A stretch of DNA of 64,000 nt from Durusdinium trenchii (lineage: Eukaryota > Sar > Dinophyceae > Suessiales > Symbiodiniaceae). The notes beneath the pieces are model-generated. The model did no database searches. It was given only the letters and a program-made list of their open reading frames with translations, and was not told the DNA's origin. This document shows, piece after piece, positions 1 to 12,371 of the stretch; within the stretch, counting starts at the first letter, position 1, and each line of letters begins with the position of its first letter. The stretch is taken from NCBI GenBank assembly GCA_963970005.1, contig CAXAMN010023707.1:1-64000 (forward strand). Direction: 5' to 3'. Both the position numbers and the translations under genes were made by a program.

Positions 1-1
1 A

Positions 2-343
2 GATAATGAAGACATACTCACCAACTATTACTACAATGGCTATCCCCTTTGTCGAGAAGAAGATCGCCCGTATCATCAATATGGTCGTATTGTGTATACG
101 GAGGACCAGTGGGACCGGCTCTGTGCATGGCTGTCTGGAGACCCCACGTTTCGGAGAAAACTTGAACGCCACAAGCAGGCGCTCAAAGACCAACTGGGGG
201 TCAGCCGAGACGACTCCGATAATCGCAATAAAGCCCGGCGTACGGCCCCTCCCCCAGGCGGGAGTAGCTCCTCATCGACAGCTCGTCCCCCCAACCGCAG
301 CAAGCCTCCCCCGCCACCTCCTCCACACTGGTGGTGGCAGTAA
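2..343 (+). CDS. C-terminal end of an unrecognised Pro-rich protein (5'-partial)
   Basis: The second frame is open from the window edge to a TAA at 341-343 and gives about 113 residues. The first half has a globular, coding-like composition with many Tyr and charged residues (for example VYTEDQWDRLCAWL around position 92). The second half is basic and Ser/Pro-rich, ending in a run of seven prolines and then HWWWQ. I do not recognise a family. No start lies in the window, so this is the last exon of a gene, or part of one. The BspA-like gene begins 168 bases downstream on the same strand, but nothing shows that the two are joined. A competing frame at 6-446 has random-looking composition and was not chosen. 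Whether this is coding at all is uncertain. Confidence 0.4.
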   Translation, partial: DNEDILTNYYYNGYPLCREEDRPYHQYGRIVYTEDQWDRLCAWLSGDPTFRRKLERHKQALKDQLGVSRDDSDNRNKARRTAPPPGGSSSSSTARPPNRSKPPPPPPPHWWWQ

Positions 344-510
344 GGCGACCCTCCGTAACAGCCCACACACACAGGTACAATACCCTACTGGCCTGATTTC
401 CTTCCTGAAAGGGGTGGCCTTAGTCATCTTTTCTATATTACTGTAAGTACTGCTCGCAACCGCTATCCAGTTGTTACCACAATCTTCTGGCTCAAAGAAG
501 TTGAGTAGGC

Positions 511-1802
511 ATGCTCGGACTGCCGCCCACAGCGAAGATGCCGCTTGACCAAGATCAATATGATGTCAGCATCGACCTGGTGACGATGGCAGGCACTGAG
601 TATACTATGCAAACCAATCTAACTCATTATGAGGACTTTACACAATTGGAAGATGATATCCTCTGCTTCCTGCCAACGGTGTCCGACATTGATGTCTTTG
701 GCTGCGAAGTAGATCTCATCGAGCTTGATACGCAACTACCCTTGCCAGAAGCCTTCCATACGGCACTGCTGCAACAGAAAAAGCTGCAAATCGTAGTTCG
801 GCCCTGCATGGTAGAAGGCCACTCTATCTGGCAATTCCAAGCAGATGATAGAGGGAGCTACCCTAAAGCCATACGAGTCCCTGTCAATCCACGCAGAGAA
901 ATTGCTGACAGAGCCTTTTATGCAGCGCCTATGCTTCGACATGTGGAAATTGCTGCAGGCATACTGCGGCCTGGCAGGGTTGTCAGCAGCTGCAGATCGT
1001 CAAGCTCCCCCCCTCAGTCCTAAGCTTAGAAGATGGAGCTTTCCAAGGCTGCTATGTCCTTCGGGAGGTTGTGGCCCCGGGCTGCGTCCAGTACAGTCGA
1101 AGGGTGTTTGCGGAGTGCTGCTCCCTCAGCAGAGTCGGTGTCAGCCAAGAGGCAGACGACAGCAATGTCCTTGCACCAGGGGCGCAGCTGGGCCGATATG
1201 CTTTCGAGAGCTGTCTCACGCTTACATCCATCACCTTTGCAATGGACCAAACCAACAAGTCTAGAGCGCTGCCTGAAGGTGCATTTTGCGGTGCAGGTAT
1301 TGAAAACCTCTGTCTCCCAAGCGACTTTCACAACATCGGACCGCGGGCTTGTGAAAACTGCAAGCGACTTGTGGAAGTCAATCTCATGTGCACAGAGATC
1401 ACAGCCCTACTCCACGCCACCTTCGCCCAATCTGTGGCCATGACACACATTTCACTGCCGCCACGACTAACGCAAATTGGCAAAGAAGTGTTCCTCAACT
1501 GCATAGGGCTCCGAGAAGTGGTCATTCCGACCGAGCTCCATGATATAGGCATTCGGGCCTTTTGTGGGTGCGAGCAATTAAGATGCTTCACACCCCTTGA
1601 CTGGGGGGAGATCGACCGAATCGTACAGGCAGAACATAACGCGTTCCTGATGTGCGACAGTTTTGAAAAACCACCTTGGGTGGAGCTCCTTCCCACAGAA
1701 GGACCAGATTCGGACGCCTTCGACGAGGAGATTCATACGGAATTCCCCAGGATAGGTCCATGTCTCACCTGTTTCACCTGGGCCATGCATGTGGCAGAAT
1801 AG
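511..1802 (+). pseudogene. BspA-like leucine-rich-repeat protein with one frame break
   Basis: This encodes a surface- or scaffold-type repeat protein of the BspA-like LRR (LRR_5) class, a family greatly expanded in dinoflagellates. The ATG at 511 starts an acidic N-terminal domain (to about residue 110) that ends in KKLQIVVRP and is probably a small ubiquitin-like fold. The first LRR unit (DRAFYAAPMLRHVEIAAG) follows at about 907-960. The frame then changes: frame 1 runs to a TAG at 1021, while the LRR pattern continues in frame 3 from about 966 (AAWQGCQQLQIVKLPPSV) to a TAG at 1800-1802. Roughly seven AF-x-GC-x-x-L units follow (GAFQGC, VFAECC, YAFESC, GAFCGA, ATFAQS, VFLNC, AFCGC). A loss of about 10-13 bases at 960-966 would explain the break. 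No membrane segment or signal peptide is visible. The family call is firm. Whether the break is real, a sequencing error or an intron boundary is open, but the gap is too short for an intron. Confidence 0.7.
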
Positions 1803-4800
1803 TGTCCTCAATGCCCACTATTCGATGGATCAGTCACCCCTTTGGCATTTGCGTGGGAGCCATTGGGGGGTGCTGTGCCTCCCTTGTGGGAGGGAATCAG
1901 CACGTCATCAGCAGCAGACCTTTCGTTGTAATGCCTTCCACCGCCTCACACACGCTTAGCCTTTGCTTTTCGTATGCGCAAGCAGTTGTATAGTTTGTGC
2001 CACGGAGAGTGAACTTTTCCACGGCTTGCTACGCCTTGCAACTAATGACTACCTTGGGCAGGTGTCATTGTCACTGCTGATTTTGCTATTGGCACTTCGT
2101 AGGATGTCTCAATACTCCGAATGCCAACCATCCTAAGCGGCCTGGGTGACCTCACCCTTGCCAACAGAACGAGGCCACATTTGAGTTGGCCGTCCCGAGC
2201 AATGACCCACGTTCAGGTGCATTTTGCCCTTCGTAGAGAATTCAGGCCCCTAGGCCCTAGATATTTTGCAGCTCATCTTTTCACCTGCCTCACATCCGTA
2301 CAGAGGAAACGCTACCTTATTGATTGGGGGCCTTGTTGTGCTTGTTTCTTGGTTTGGGTTTGGGTTTTGGTTTTGTTGTCGGTTGTCTTGGTTTGGTTTC
2401 TGTTTCTTTCCCCCATCAATATGTTGCGTTTCCTTTCCTTCTATGATGACCTGGGCGCACCGCCCACATGGCGTCCATACTCGTGCAAAAAAAAATGACT
2501 CAGCAGGCAGATTGGCACACAGACTGATCGGAGGCGCAATGGGGGCGGGTCATCGGGTTGCTCCAGCACTTGCAGGGACAGTTTCTGAAAGCGATGAAGC
2601 TCCTGCATTGCTCTTTGTTCCGACTGGATCGCAAGGTCGGCGTCGGCCGCGCCAGCCTGTTCTGTGTCGTCTTGGAGGTAAATTTCAGTAGTGGTGCCTC
2701 CACTCCCTTTTTTTCCCACGAGTGCGGACGCCATGTGGGCGGTGTGCCCAGGTCATCGTAGAAGGAAAGGAAACACAGCAAATTGATGGGGGAAACAAGC
2801 CTAGTGGTGCCTCCACTCCCTGCAGGAGCATCATCAAGACCGCCACTTTCCGGCATGTTGGGGTGGTTCCTCCTTTCGCCCAAACAGGAACTCACACTGC
2901 TTAACGAACAGCAGCTCAGGCTGCGCCATCACAACGGCTATCCTGACTGCCAACAAGATGAACGACCCTGTCAAACCAGCTGCCATCATAAAAAAAGAAA
3001 TGATGAGGATTGGAAGGCAATGAGTCTGTGGCTCCCACCTTTCTCAGGAAGCTGGAAACGCAGTTGACCCCTTTTGCCTTGGAAGTGACCCGTGGTCTTT
3101 TCTTGAACCTGACTTGCTGCCATGTGCACACTTGAATGCAAATGCTTTCAACTTTCCGCGGCTAGAGTGGTTTTATTGACGTTCCACTTTCGTGGTTTGG
3201 ATTTCAGGCACTTCTTAGCCTTTTGATTCTTTTTTCAACCCTCCCATCCTCTTTTCTCTTTGTGACGCAAGGCACAAACCTCGGAACGCGCACCCAGGGA
3301 AATGGCGCGCCTCCCTTCCTTTGAGAGCAGATGGTGAGATGGCTTCAAGGTGCCAGTTGTGCAGCCACAGTTGTTTTGCTTTATCGGCATTTTCAGGTTT
3401 TGTTTCAGTGAAAGCAAGCAACAACCACAAAACAACAACCTCACCACCACCACAAGAACACCAATAGCAACCAAAACAGCAACAATCATGTGAAAAGTTT
3501 TGGAGCAGTGCGAAGTGCAGACTGCCTGTTTTGGTGCGCGCTGTTTTCTTTTTGAACCCCAAAACTGCAGGTTTTTCAGTTTGGAGCACCAGCTTCAAGA
3601 GTTTGAGCAAAGGTTCCCGGAACTTCTTTGCTTCCTAGCATCTCCGTGAAGAGAATTCCTTGTAGGGTTTGTAGTGTGCGCTGAATGGTTTTGTGCATGT
3701 GTGAGTGCTTTAAACTCGATACCTCCCAGCCTTTTGAACTCTACTTGTTTGGTTCCAGGTGCGCGGAAAAGAGTGCGATGCGTTTGCTGTGCTTTTAGGT
3801 GCTGTTGCAAGTACTTCATCCAGCGTAAACCGTTTTGTTCTGAGAGTTTTGCGGAATTCATTGCCCCTGTCTCACCTCTTCTCATACGGCTTACATGGCC
3901 ACACGAGTTGCGCAACAGGTTGCTTCCCTCTTTTGGTGGTTTTGTGTTTTGGTTTTGTGTTGCTTTGGGTTTCTGGTGTTGTTTTCTCTCTTTGGATTGC
4001 GACCTGTATTGTAACTCCTTCTTAACTTGACAAAGGTGACTTGTGCAGAACCTGCACACATAGCGCCTCGACTCGTGCAAAAAAAAGCGTAAGCCGTTTT
4101 GAAGTCTTCAGGAGAACGAGCTGCGGTGGTCCAGGTCAACGATTGGTCGCTAGAGAAAGCATGGCCACACGAGGAGATGTGATTTGTCGGTTGGGAAGTC
4201 GTTTGTGTGGTCCGTCACTGTGTGTCTGAGGTATGACTGACAGGTTCTGGGAAAGAACGAGGCAGGGAAAGGGCACCTACGAACAGGTACATGAGATAGT
4301 GTATTTTTCAGCGAAAGTTACATCAATCAAGTACTGGCAGCCGGTGCTGCTTAGCACAGCAACGCAAAACAGTTTTCTGCTTGCACAATGCTTATTGGCA
4401 ACTGCAGGAGTGCATCTGGAGCAGCAGCCGCACATGCAGAATGGCCTTAATGTAGTAGAGCCACATCTGAAATCTGAAGCTGCAAATGTAGAAGAGCAGA
4501 CTTGCAAGCTGCAAGTGCGTTTGCGGCAGACTTGCGTGCTGCAGATGTACAAGTCTCAAGTGTGGTACTTGGACATGTAGAGCAGGAACTGTAATACAAA
4601 AGAATCTCAAGCAGCAGTGTAAAAGTGGGGCAAATGTACTGATGGCGACCCTTTCTGTGCAAGAACCTTTTCGCAGCCGTTCCCGGCAAACACTGTTTCC
4701 GACCATTTGTTTAAATTGTTTCTTGGCAGTCAAAGTTTGCGAGTGCAACATTCCGACCTTTTGTTTGTTCCCAGTGCACCTGTGTAAATGTGGTTGTTTT

Positions 4801-5254
4801 CGTTTCGAGTTTGTGTTTCGGTTTCGGTTTCCAATTCTCACAGTTGTTCTGTACAAGTGTTTCGGTTTGCAAAGCCATGTGGACTAACAGGGCTTTCACT
4901 TTGCATGTGTGAAGTGTGTGCCCAACCGGAGTTGGTGCACATTTTCAAGCACTGTCACGCCGCAGTAGATTGTCAACCTTCGTGGAATCCCAAGCGGTTT
5001 GTGGTTCGCATCTGGATCTTTTCTTCACGTGTGTGTGCACGTGTCGTTTCGTGAGTTCGATGTTTGTTTGGCATCCACACCTCATGGACCTCATGGATTG
5101 CATGTTCTTGACGACTGCCTCGATTCAATGGAATGAAACAAATCGTTGCCAAAACATATGGAGCATATAGACCAAAACGTCCACACCTTTAGAGTTTCAA
5201 CAATAGAGCGGTGAATTCTTGATATCCAGGTATCCTGTGCCTCCAGGTTGATCC
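1803..5254. other. Non-coding stretch with strand-asymmetric GT/AC blocks
   Basis: No open frame here resembles a protein. The + strand has G/T-rich blocks at about 2320-2410, 3920-4010 and 4790-4870, and an A/C-rich block at about 3400-3490. The only clear structure is the inverted repeat at 2407-2796, listed separately. Confidence 0.6.
2407..2796. repeat. Inverted repeat with about 88-bp arms and a 214-bp spacer
   Basis: The left arm at about 2407-2493 reads through CCCATCAAT, TTTCCTTTCCTTCTATGATG and CGCCCACATGGCGTCC, ending in CTCGTG and an A run. The right arm at about 2708-2796 is its reverse complement with roughly ten differences, starting with a T run and CACGAG. The right arm is flanked by a perfect 20-base direct repeat (TAGTGGTGCCTCCACTCCCT) at 2689-2708 and 2802-2821. 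The structure resembles a foldback or MITE-like element, or a secondary insertion in opposite orientation. No transposase is nearby. Confidence 0.7.
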
Positions 5255-7181
5255 ATGTTGCCTGCATGGCCCTCTTCTTGGGACTTTTTTCTGGGTCACT
5301 GGGAGGACGATGACGACAACAACGTGGTGGTGCAGCGCTCCTCGACCTCGGCTGTGGCGGTTCTGTCTCGCAAGGGTGGCTCGTCGAAGCTGCGTTTGCC
5401 AATTAGTATCGACGACTGGGGGAGGTGGACGTGCGGCCAGGGCGTTCTACAGAGATATTGCTGCAAGGAACGCCGGATTCTCTGGTGGTCGGAGAGTGAT
5501 GAGAAAAAGCACTGGACTTGGTCCCGTGGTTCTTCGCTGCGTCAGACGGAGGTGTATCTGGCACATGCACCCTTCATACAGCAAGTGACGCACTTTTGGA
5601 ACTCGCTTGGTACCCTTGAAGCTTCAAAGGAGCTGATATCGATTCCAGTTTGGGCCTTACAATCCCCAAAGAATGACGTGAATGAAAACATAGCTTTCCG
5701 CGATGGGGAGTTCATGTTTGATCATTTGGAAGAACTTTTGAGGAATCCTGCGAAGGTAAAGGACTTGCCTCCACTGGATGCCTTTCTACACAAAGGGCCT
5801 GATGGTCACGTGTGGCTCTATTGTCCCAACCACCGGCTGTTGCCCCTCAAGTGCTTGCAGGCAGTGCATGTGAACGTGGTTTTTCAGGTACGTTGCGAAG
5901 TTCGTCAGGCGGATGACGATGGTGTGCAGCCCAATTGGCCCACCTGCTGGGAGTTCTTCTTGGGCCAATGGCAGGACAACGAGGAGCATGATGTCCACTG
6001 TCACGCGGTGTGCGACGCGAGTCGCGTGTCGGTCTGGGCACATCTCCGTCAGAAGGGCATGAAGGACAGTTAGTTTTTTCTTTTTGGGGAGGGCCGTTTG
6101 CAAGCGGTTTGTTTCTTTAAGGAATTTTTCTTTGTGTGCACCGTGCACCAGAGCCCGACCTGAGTCCAAATCGAAAGAAATTTGATATTCCCAAACCCTA
6201 GAGGACCTGAGACTGCCCATTAAGAAAGATGAATATGGCAGATGGACTTGTGGTCGCGGTGTGCTCCAAGCGCACCAATCTGTCGAAGGCTCGATTGTTT
6301 GGTTGTCGGACGACCTGACGCAGGAGTGGACATGGTCCCGTCAAAGCAGAGCAATTCGACATGGATCGATTTCTGACAAACAGATATCCATGCCTCCAAG
6401 CAGGAGAAGGCAGTTTGTTTGGTCTCTCTCACAGGCGTTCTTTTTAGGTGAGTGGGAGGATAGCAATGAGAGCATTGTAAAGGTTAATTGGAAAGGCGGT
6501 TCCCTTTCAGCGCATTTCAATCGACAAGGGCGAAAGAGCCTGCGGTTGCCCATCACAGTCAAGCAGGGCGAATGGAGATGCGGCAAGGGAGTCTTGCAGA
6601 AGGACACGTGCAATGTGGAGCAAATTCTGTGGATCTCTGATGATTCGTCCGAATCCTGGAAATGGCATCGCACCCACTCCGAGTACCTGCCGCATGCTCC
6701 CTTCATGTCCGAGGTGACCCACTTTTGCATGTGTTCCGTGTCCTCCATGAAGCCGTCCAAAGAGGCGGTAGAAGTGCCCATCTGGGCCTTGCGGTTTACG
6801 CAGTACAACATCAATGAGAATCTGAGATTTAGCGATGGTAGCCACATGTTCACCTTGTTGAAGGAGCTCCTACATGATCCGGCGAGGATCAGAAAGCTGT
6901 CTCCCCTCGATGCGTTCTTGTTCGAAGGGCCAGATGCTCAGAAAGCACTCTACTGTCGGAACAATCGACGGCTTTTAGTTTTGCGCTGCGTACAAGCAGT
7001 GCACAGTGATGCAGTGCTGAAAGTCATGTGCCGCATCAACGACCCCCACAGCACGCAGCGTTCCTGTCATGGGAAGCGGCGTTTGCGAGATTGGTTTCAG
7101 GATGGGTACTCCAAGCCGGGCCAATTTTCAGGCTGCGATGGCCTTGGCCTTGACATTTGGATTCGCGAGCCAAAAGGCTGA
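5255..7181 (+). CDS. Trp-rich repeat protein with two ParB/sulfiredoxin-like domains (two exons)
   Basis: The ATG at 5255 opens directly into the first of three Trp-rich units with the pattern FFLGxWxD, LRLPI, GxWxCGxGVLQ, ILWxS and WxWxR (about 5280-5545, 5950-6345 and 6430-6680). Units 1 and 3 are each followed by a domain starting IPVWAL/VPIWAL, then an NEN-x-x-F-x-DG motif, LLxxPAxxxxLxPLDAFL, and a basic helix (NHRLLPLKCLQAVH at about 5830; NNRRLLVLRCVQAVH at about 6960). That order resembles the ParB/sulfiredoxin nuclease-like fold. An intron at 6069-6201 (GTTAGT...CCCTAG, 133 bases) splits unit 2. Removing it restores KD-LRLPI in frame. Another small intron before the third FFLG unit (about 6350-6434, acceptor TCTCACAG) is possible. 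The last codons before the stop at 7179 are less convincing. Such Trp-rich units are common in dinoflagellate proteomes, but the function is unknown. The ParB-like call is inference from motif order. Confidence 0.6.
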
Positions 7182-7475
7182 CCGAGGATTGGTTCATTGG
7201 GGCGGATTCTGAATTGGGCTGACCAGGATGTGTTGTTTCGGGATTTCTGGGCTGTGTACTGTCATCTTTTTTTAGTGCTCCCAGATGCTGACAAAGCTGG
7301 ACTCGACGACTTCAGGCTGGCCTAAAGATGGACTCCAGTCAGCATTTCCAAAACCATTCGCTGAGCTGCTGCATGACAAAACTCACAAGGATCTTTTAAA
7401 CAAAATTACCCGGGAATCAAGCGAAGACATTGCAGAGCTTGCCCGCCCGCCTGAAACCCAAGCCCGACAGTTCAA

Positions 7476-7503
7476 TTATATATATATATATACATACACA
7501 TAT
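7476..7503. repeat. TA/CA microsatellite
   Basis: A run of about eight TA dinucleotides passes into TACATACACATATT. It lies in non-coding sequence downstream of the Trp-rich repeat gene. Confidence 0.8.
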
Positions 7504-10500
7504 TAATAAATGCCACAAGAAGGGACAAGGGGTAAAGCTCTCGAAAAAGAGAAACAAAAACAATGTGACCTGCACAAACATCTAGAGCACAATCCAGTCC
7601 AAGAGAGCAGCTACTGCAAGAAGAGATACCGGACTGCCTAAGAATTCACGAATTGTCAACAAGAGACACAGCAATTTGTAACATTAAATTCACTCTTGAC
7701 TCTTCATGCACAGTTGTGCAAGACATACGAGTCCTTTTTGTCGTTTTGTTTCAGGTTCGTTTGCATGTTTTCTCTCCCCGTTCAAACGCCTTGCTTATGG
7801 AATTTCTGTTCGACACGTCGCTTTGGCTTCAGGGACAGGGCACGGGGTGCAGCGAAACCGGCGGGCACGGCCGGTTTCGTACAGGTTTTCGCCGACAGGG
7901 GTCATGTCGGGTGGAGACATCATCTGGAGACATTTTGCAGAAGTGGTCATCGGGGACCAATCAAACATACTTCTGTGATACATGTGACCGAAAAGTGCCA
8001 GAGAGGAATTATTACCCCCTAGAATAACTCTGCTTTTACTTTTTACTTGACACAATCATGTCTCACAGCATTTTCTGGAACCCTCAGCCAACCTCAGCCA
8101 AAAAGAACGTCCCAAGGGAGCAGGCATTTGCGAACGTGCCGAGCTCCATTTTCGCGGAGGTTCGTGTAGTGAATCACCGCCAAACCCATGGCGCTCGCGG
8201 GACATGAGACGTTTTCGTGGCCGGAGGCTGGGCAGTCGCTTGGTGTGTTTGGGACGTGTGGCGTTGCTTCCAACGCCCGCTATCAGGAAGAAAGAGTTTG
8301 ACATCGGAGGCTGTGGGGTTTATTTGTGACGCATAACCCACAACCCTTGTCACTTAGACTTGTGACCCTTTCGGCGCTTCCGATGTTTCTGGGGCCGAAA
8401 ATGGGTGGCGTCGCCTCTTGTGCGGAAGACGACGAGCAGAGCGACACAGAGCGACACTTTTGAGCTTTTCGACGCTTTCGCTTGGTTCTTGCCTCTCGCA
8501 GGACAAGGCTTGGGACTGGATCTGCCAGCCACTGATGCAGCGACTTTTGGTCTCCAGGCCGGTCGCTGATCGGGGTGAAGGCAGGCAAAGCCAGGCCTCG
8601 AACAAGGGCGTGAAGCCGTGGCCATGCTCATGTTCGAGGGATCAAGAATGGGTGAAGGAGCTATTTTCTTTTCTCCGGCGTTGGACATCATACCTGGAGG
8701 GAGCTAGTCAGCTAGTGCAAGTGACGGTTCTGAGTATATAGATGTGCTTCGCACATGTCCTCGTGCAAAATTGATCAACATTTTGATGTCCCCCATCCCA
8801 AAGGTTTGAGTTGTGAATCAAATCACTCTCTTCCAGCCCAACTCCTCTTCCTGATGTTGAGTAGAGATGGCCATGCCCGGAGTCATCATCCGAACTCCAA
8901 ACAACGTCTCCGAACTTTACTCCGCCGGTCGCCCATGTCGTCTCGTTTGTCCGAAACGACGCCAACGAGAGGTTTGCCTGGCCTCCAACGGGCCGCTGCA
9001 CTGTAGTAGCCGCCACCGAGCCCTGGAAGGTCGAAAAGCCTAAGGAGGGAATACTGGGTGTTCCGGACGCGATGGCGAATGATGCTGGTGATGCTGGTGA
9101 TGCATTCTTTTGTACACGGTGATGCTAGTGCGGTGTCGGGCAAGAGATGCTCATAGAACAAAAAACACGCAAATCAAAAGTATGTTGTCGGCTGTTTTCC
9201 GGTGGTCTTTTGATCGCTGGACATCTTAGGATGGGAAAGAATCGTGAGCAAATCCACGAGCCTTTGTTGCACAAGCTGGCCGACCATCGCAGTGACAGGT
9301 GCTGAGGATGGGTATCTCCTCTTGAAAAGCAACTTGGGAAACCCATTGAAGAAGATTGCTTGGGTGAGCAAGAGTACGGCCAGCGCGCCTCTTCAATGCA
9401 TGCCACTCGGCTTTGCCAGACGTTGACCTGCCAGAACAGTCCTGTAGAGGTTGCTGGCTTAGTCCCTAACAGGTTCTTGGACGTTTTATCCTTGGAACAT
9501 GGATTGAATTGAAGATTTCCACCAGCCCAGAAGACGACTTGATTGAATCCAGGTATAAGTGCTGAGAATATCCTTTGTGATTCTACCGACCTGGGCCCTC
9601 TTCCAAACCCTCTCACTATCCCGTGATGCCGTCCTTTCGACCGACCACTCAGGTGGAAGCCCAAATGCCTCGCCTTCGGGACCAAAGCGCTTCTGCTGGA
9701 GCTGTTGGAGCTGTCAAGCCTGGCCGGGCTCGTTGGTGGCAGGTGGGGCCAGAGTTGGGTTGATGCTTTCTGGCAAGACCGGGGGAGCTGGCAAGAGCAT
9801 GGGTGGGTTTGAACCAATCTTCCAGAAATCGATTGCTTCTTCGAATATCGATTTTCTCAAAAGCTTCGGGAGGTGGTCCACAAGATACACGAGACGCGTG
9901 ACACACGAGGCGAGCGAAGGAAGACAGACTTCTTCGGGATTTCTCGCTTGGCGCTTTCTTTTGGGATGCTGAGATTGGCTGAGATTGGGATGCTTTCACC
10001 AAAAAGACGGCCATGATTGTAGGTCTGCAGTTTCTTTTTGAGTTCGTGGTTCCTGTCCAAGGGGAATCAGATATTTCATTCTTTTTTTTTTCTCAATCTG
10101 TTCACTTTTGAGCATTTTTGTCTTCTTGCTGTGGAGGCAGATGCGCAGTCTCGCTGGCTTGCCATCGACCTACTGACTTCAGCTAGGAAAACAACATTTT
10201 GTGCCAAGATTTCGGCTTCAATCAACAGGCGCATTGGTGGCCATCCCAGGTCTTGTTGTAAAAGACACTTTGCATTCAGCCTTGATACAGCCTTCTTGCA
10301 TTCTCCGGGAGACAAATGTCTTCCACACTTGGCACCTACCTTTCTTTGTGCTCATTGCTTTGTTTTAGCATATGAGATATACCTTGAGCAGACAGACTTG
10401 CCAAAGCAGAAACTTCGTTATGTCACTTTGAGCAACATCTACAGCGACCATCACTGTAAATAGATCACTGAGGCAGGTGAGGACTTCGATCCAACGACCA

Positions 10501-11508
10501 ATGTACTTTTCTTTCTTCGAAGATGAGCAGCTCTTGGCACGTGAACCTCAGAGGTCTTGGCACCGCAAAAACCATGGAGCTCAGAGGTCTTAACTGCCAA
10601 CTGCAGCCGGCCCATCCAAGCGACCTTTCGGAGCATCCTTTCCCTCCGGGGATGGATTTTGACCTCTCAGGTCTTTGAACAAGTGAACAAGTGAATCGAA
10701 CGTACCTCTGAAAGGACCGCCGTTGCTTTTCTTTTCCCTGACCGTTTCGTAGCGAATGGTTCCACTACTCCAAGGAGTCTGAAGCTACGTGCGCGAATCG
10801 CGCGGCCGTGCGCGAAGAAGCGCCAGAAGGTCGCTGAGGGCCGCTGCGTTGTGCCGCGGAGTTAATGACCCGAGCTATGCTCCTTCGGCAGTGGAGAGGC
10901 GGTTCCTGCCAAGGCGCCTCTTGTTCTGTCCATGATCTGCCTATGGCTCTAATGGAAAGCCCATGGGCAGAACCTACAAGCATTTCCTGTCTATGTCCCA
11001 AACTGTTCTTGGTCTTCTTCTCGTTACACATGCTCACTTCTGCCTGAAGTGTCAAGTCGAACATAGTGCTACGCTGCTACTGCAGATTGACCCAGAAAAG
11101 CCTTGCGTAGAAGATTCGAAGGTCACGCGAAGTGAGCAACGAGGCGCACCACAACTGCTCCCTGTCGCGTTGACCAGGTCCCGTTGGTCGCGGTTCGGGA
11201 CGCTCGTTCCACCCAGAAGTGGGCAAAGCACTTTGTGCACCATGCCTCGCATGCTTCACAGGTGTTCCGTGATGTGATAGACACCAGACTCGGTGTGAAG
11301 CCTTCGGAAGGGTGGAGTCGGAGTCTGTTGGGAGTGTTGCATCCTTTACTTCATGCTCATACCCCTAATCATGTGAACGACAAGTAAGTGCTGCCAGAAG
11401 CGGTTGCAGCTGGGCTCTTCAGCAGAGCGTCAGAGCAGGGAGTTGTGCCGATTTTGGGGTCAGAAAAACCGTGGTGCCGAGCAGTTCACATCTGTTCCAG
11501 CCTTTGGT

Positions 11509-11580
11509 GGGATGCTACCAAGGCAGTTGACTCGTGACACGCGAGGGATGCTACCAAGGCAGTTCACTCGTGACACGCGA
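11509..11580. repeat. Two tandem copies of a 36-bp unit
   Basis: Copies at 11509-11544 and 11545-11580 begin GGGATGCTACCAAGGCAGTT and end ACTCGTGACACGCGA. They differ at a single base (G/C at unit position 21). The near identity implies a recent duplication in otherwise unmarked sequence. Confidence 0.9.
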
Positions 11581-12371
11581 GCAATACTGACATTGACATA
11601 GGCACCATACTGTCAGAGCGATGTGTGCTTATACCCTCAAATAGACACCAACTTCTTGGCTTAGTTTTCTACTCTACCCGGACATCTTTTCGATTGTCAA
11701 GACCACACTGGATGTCCACCACCATGGACACACCGGCAACGGATTCTCTGTGACCCGCCCCTTCCGGCGGACGCGTTTGGTTCGTGTGGGCTCGCCTCGC
11801 CAAGAACATGCCAAGACGTTGGGGGACGTGCGTGTTTCGGCGTGGTCGTTCGAAGCCTTGTTTCGGATGGGATCCCGTTCCGCCCGTTGTCGTTCCGCGC
11901 CGGTGACTTCGAAGCTTCGCTCGGCGCGACCGTGTTACGGTTAGGAAGGCAAGAGTAGAGCCTCTCCGTAGTCTGCAGACGGCTCGGTGCGTCGCCTTGC
12001 AGCTTCCATAATTTTCATGAACTGCACTCGTCCGAGAAAGATCAAGGTTATCTTTGAAGATAAGCTAGGACTTCCTCACCACTGCATGTTCTCAAAACAT
12101 GGAGGCTAGGGTTAGTGCCGGAGATGCGTCGGGGCGTGTCTCACACTGACCAGACACGGGCAGATCCCTTTTGGTTTGTTTGCCCTCCTTCAGAACCGTC
12201 CAGGTCCAGATTCGTCAGTTCTTCTTTGGCACCTTCCCAACCTCAGAGTGGCAGCGTAGCTTTCCATGTCGCAGGTGACAGCTATACCCGCTCGCTGGAA
12301 GAAGGGTGGCGAGAAGAGTTGGCCAGCAGGGTCATGAGGTGGCTTTTGCTCCTCTATTTTCTAACTACTCA

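Noticed and set aside
483-500. TTCTGGCTCAAAG just upstream of the BspA-like ATG, resembling a decayed spliced leader
   Set aside because: It matches CCATTTTGGCTCAAG only with several mismatches, and a match of that quality is expected by chance.
2340-2410. GGTTTGGGTTTGGGTTTTGG, telomere-like
   Set aside because: It is irregular, has no TTTAGGG units and belongs to broader G/T-rich, strand-biased tracts in this region.
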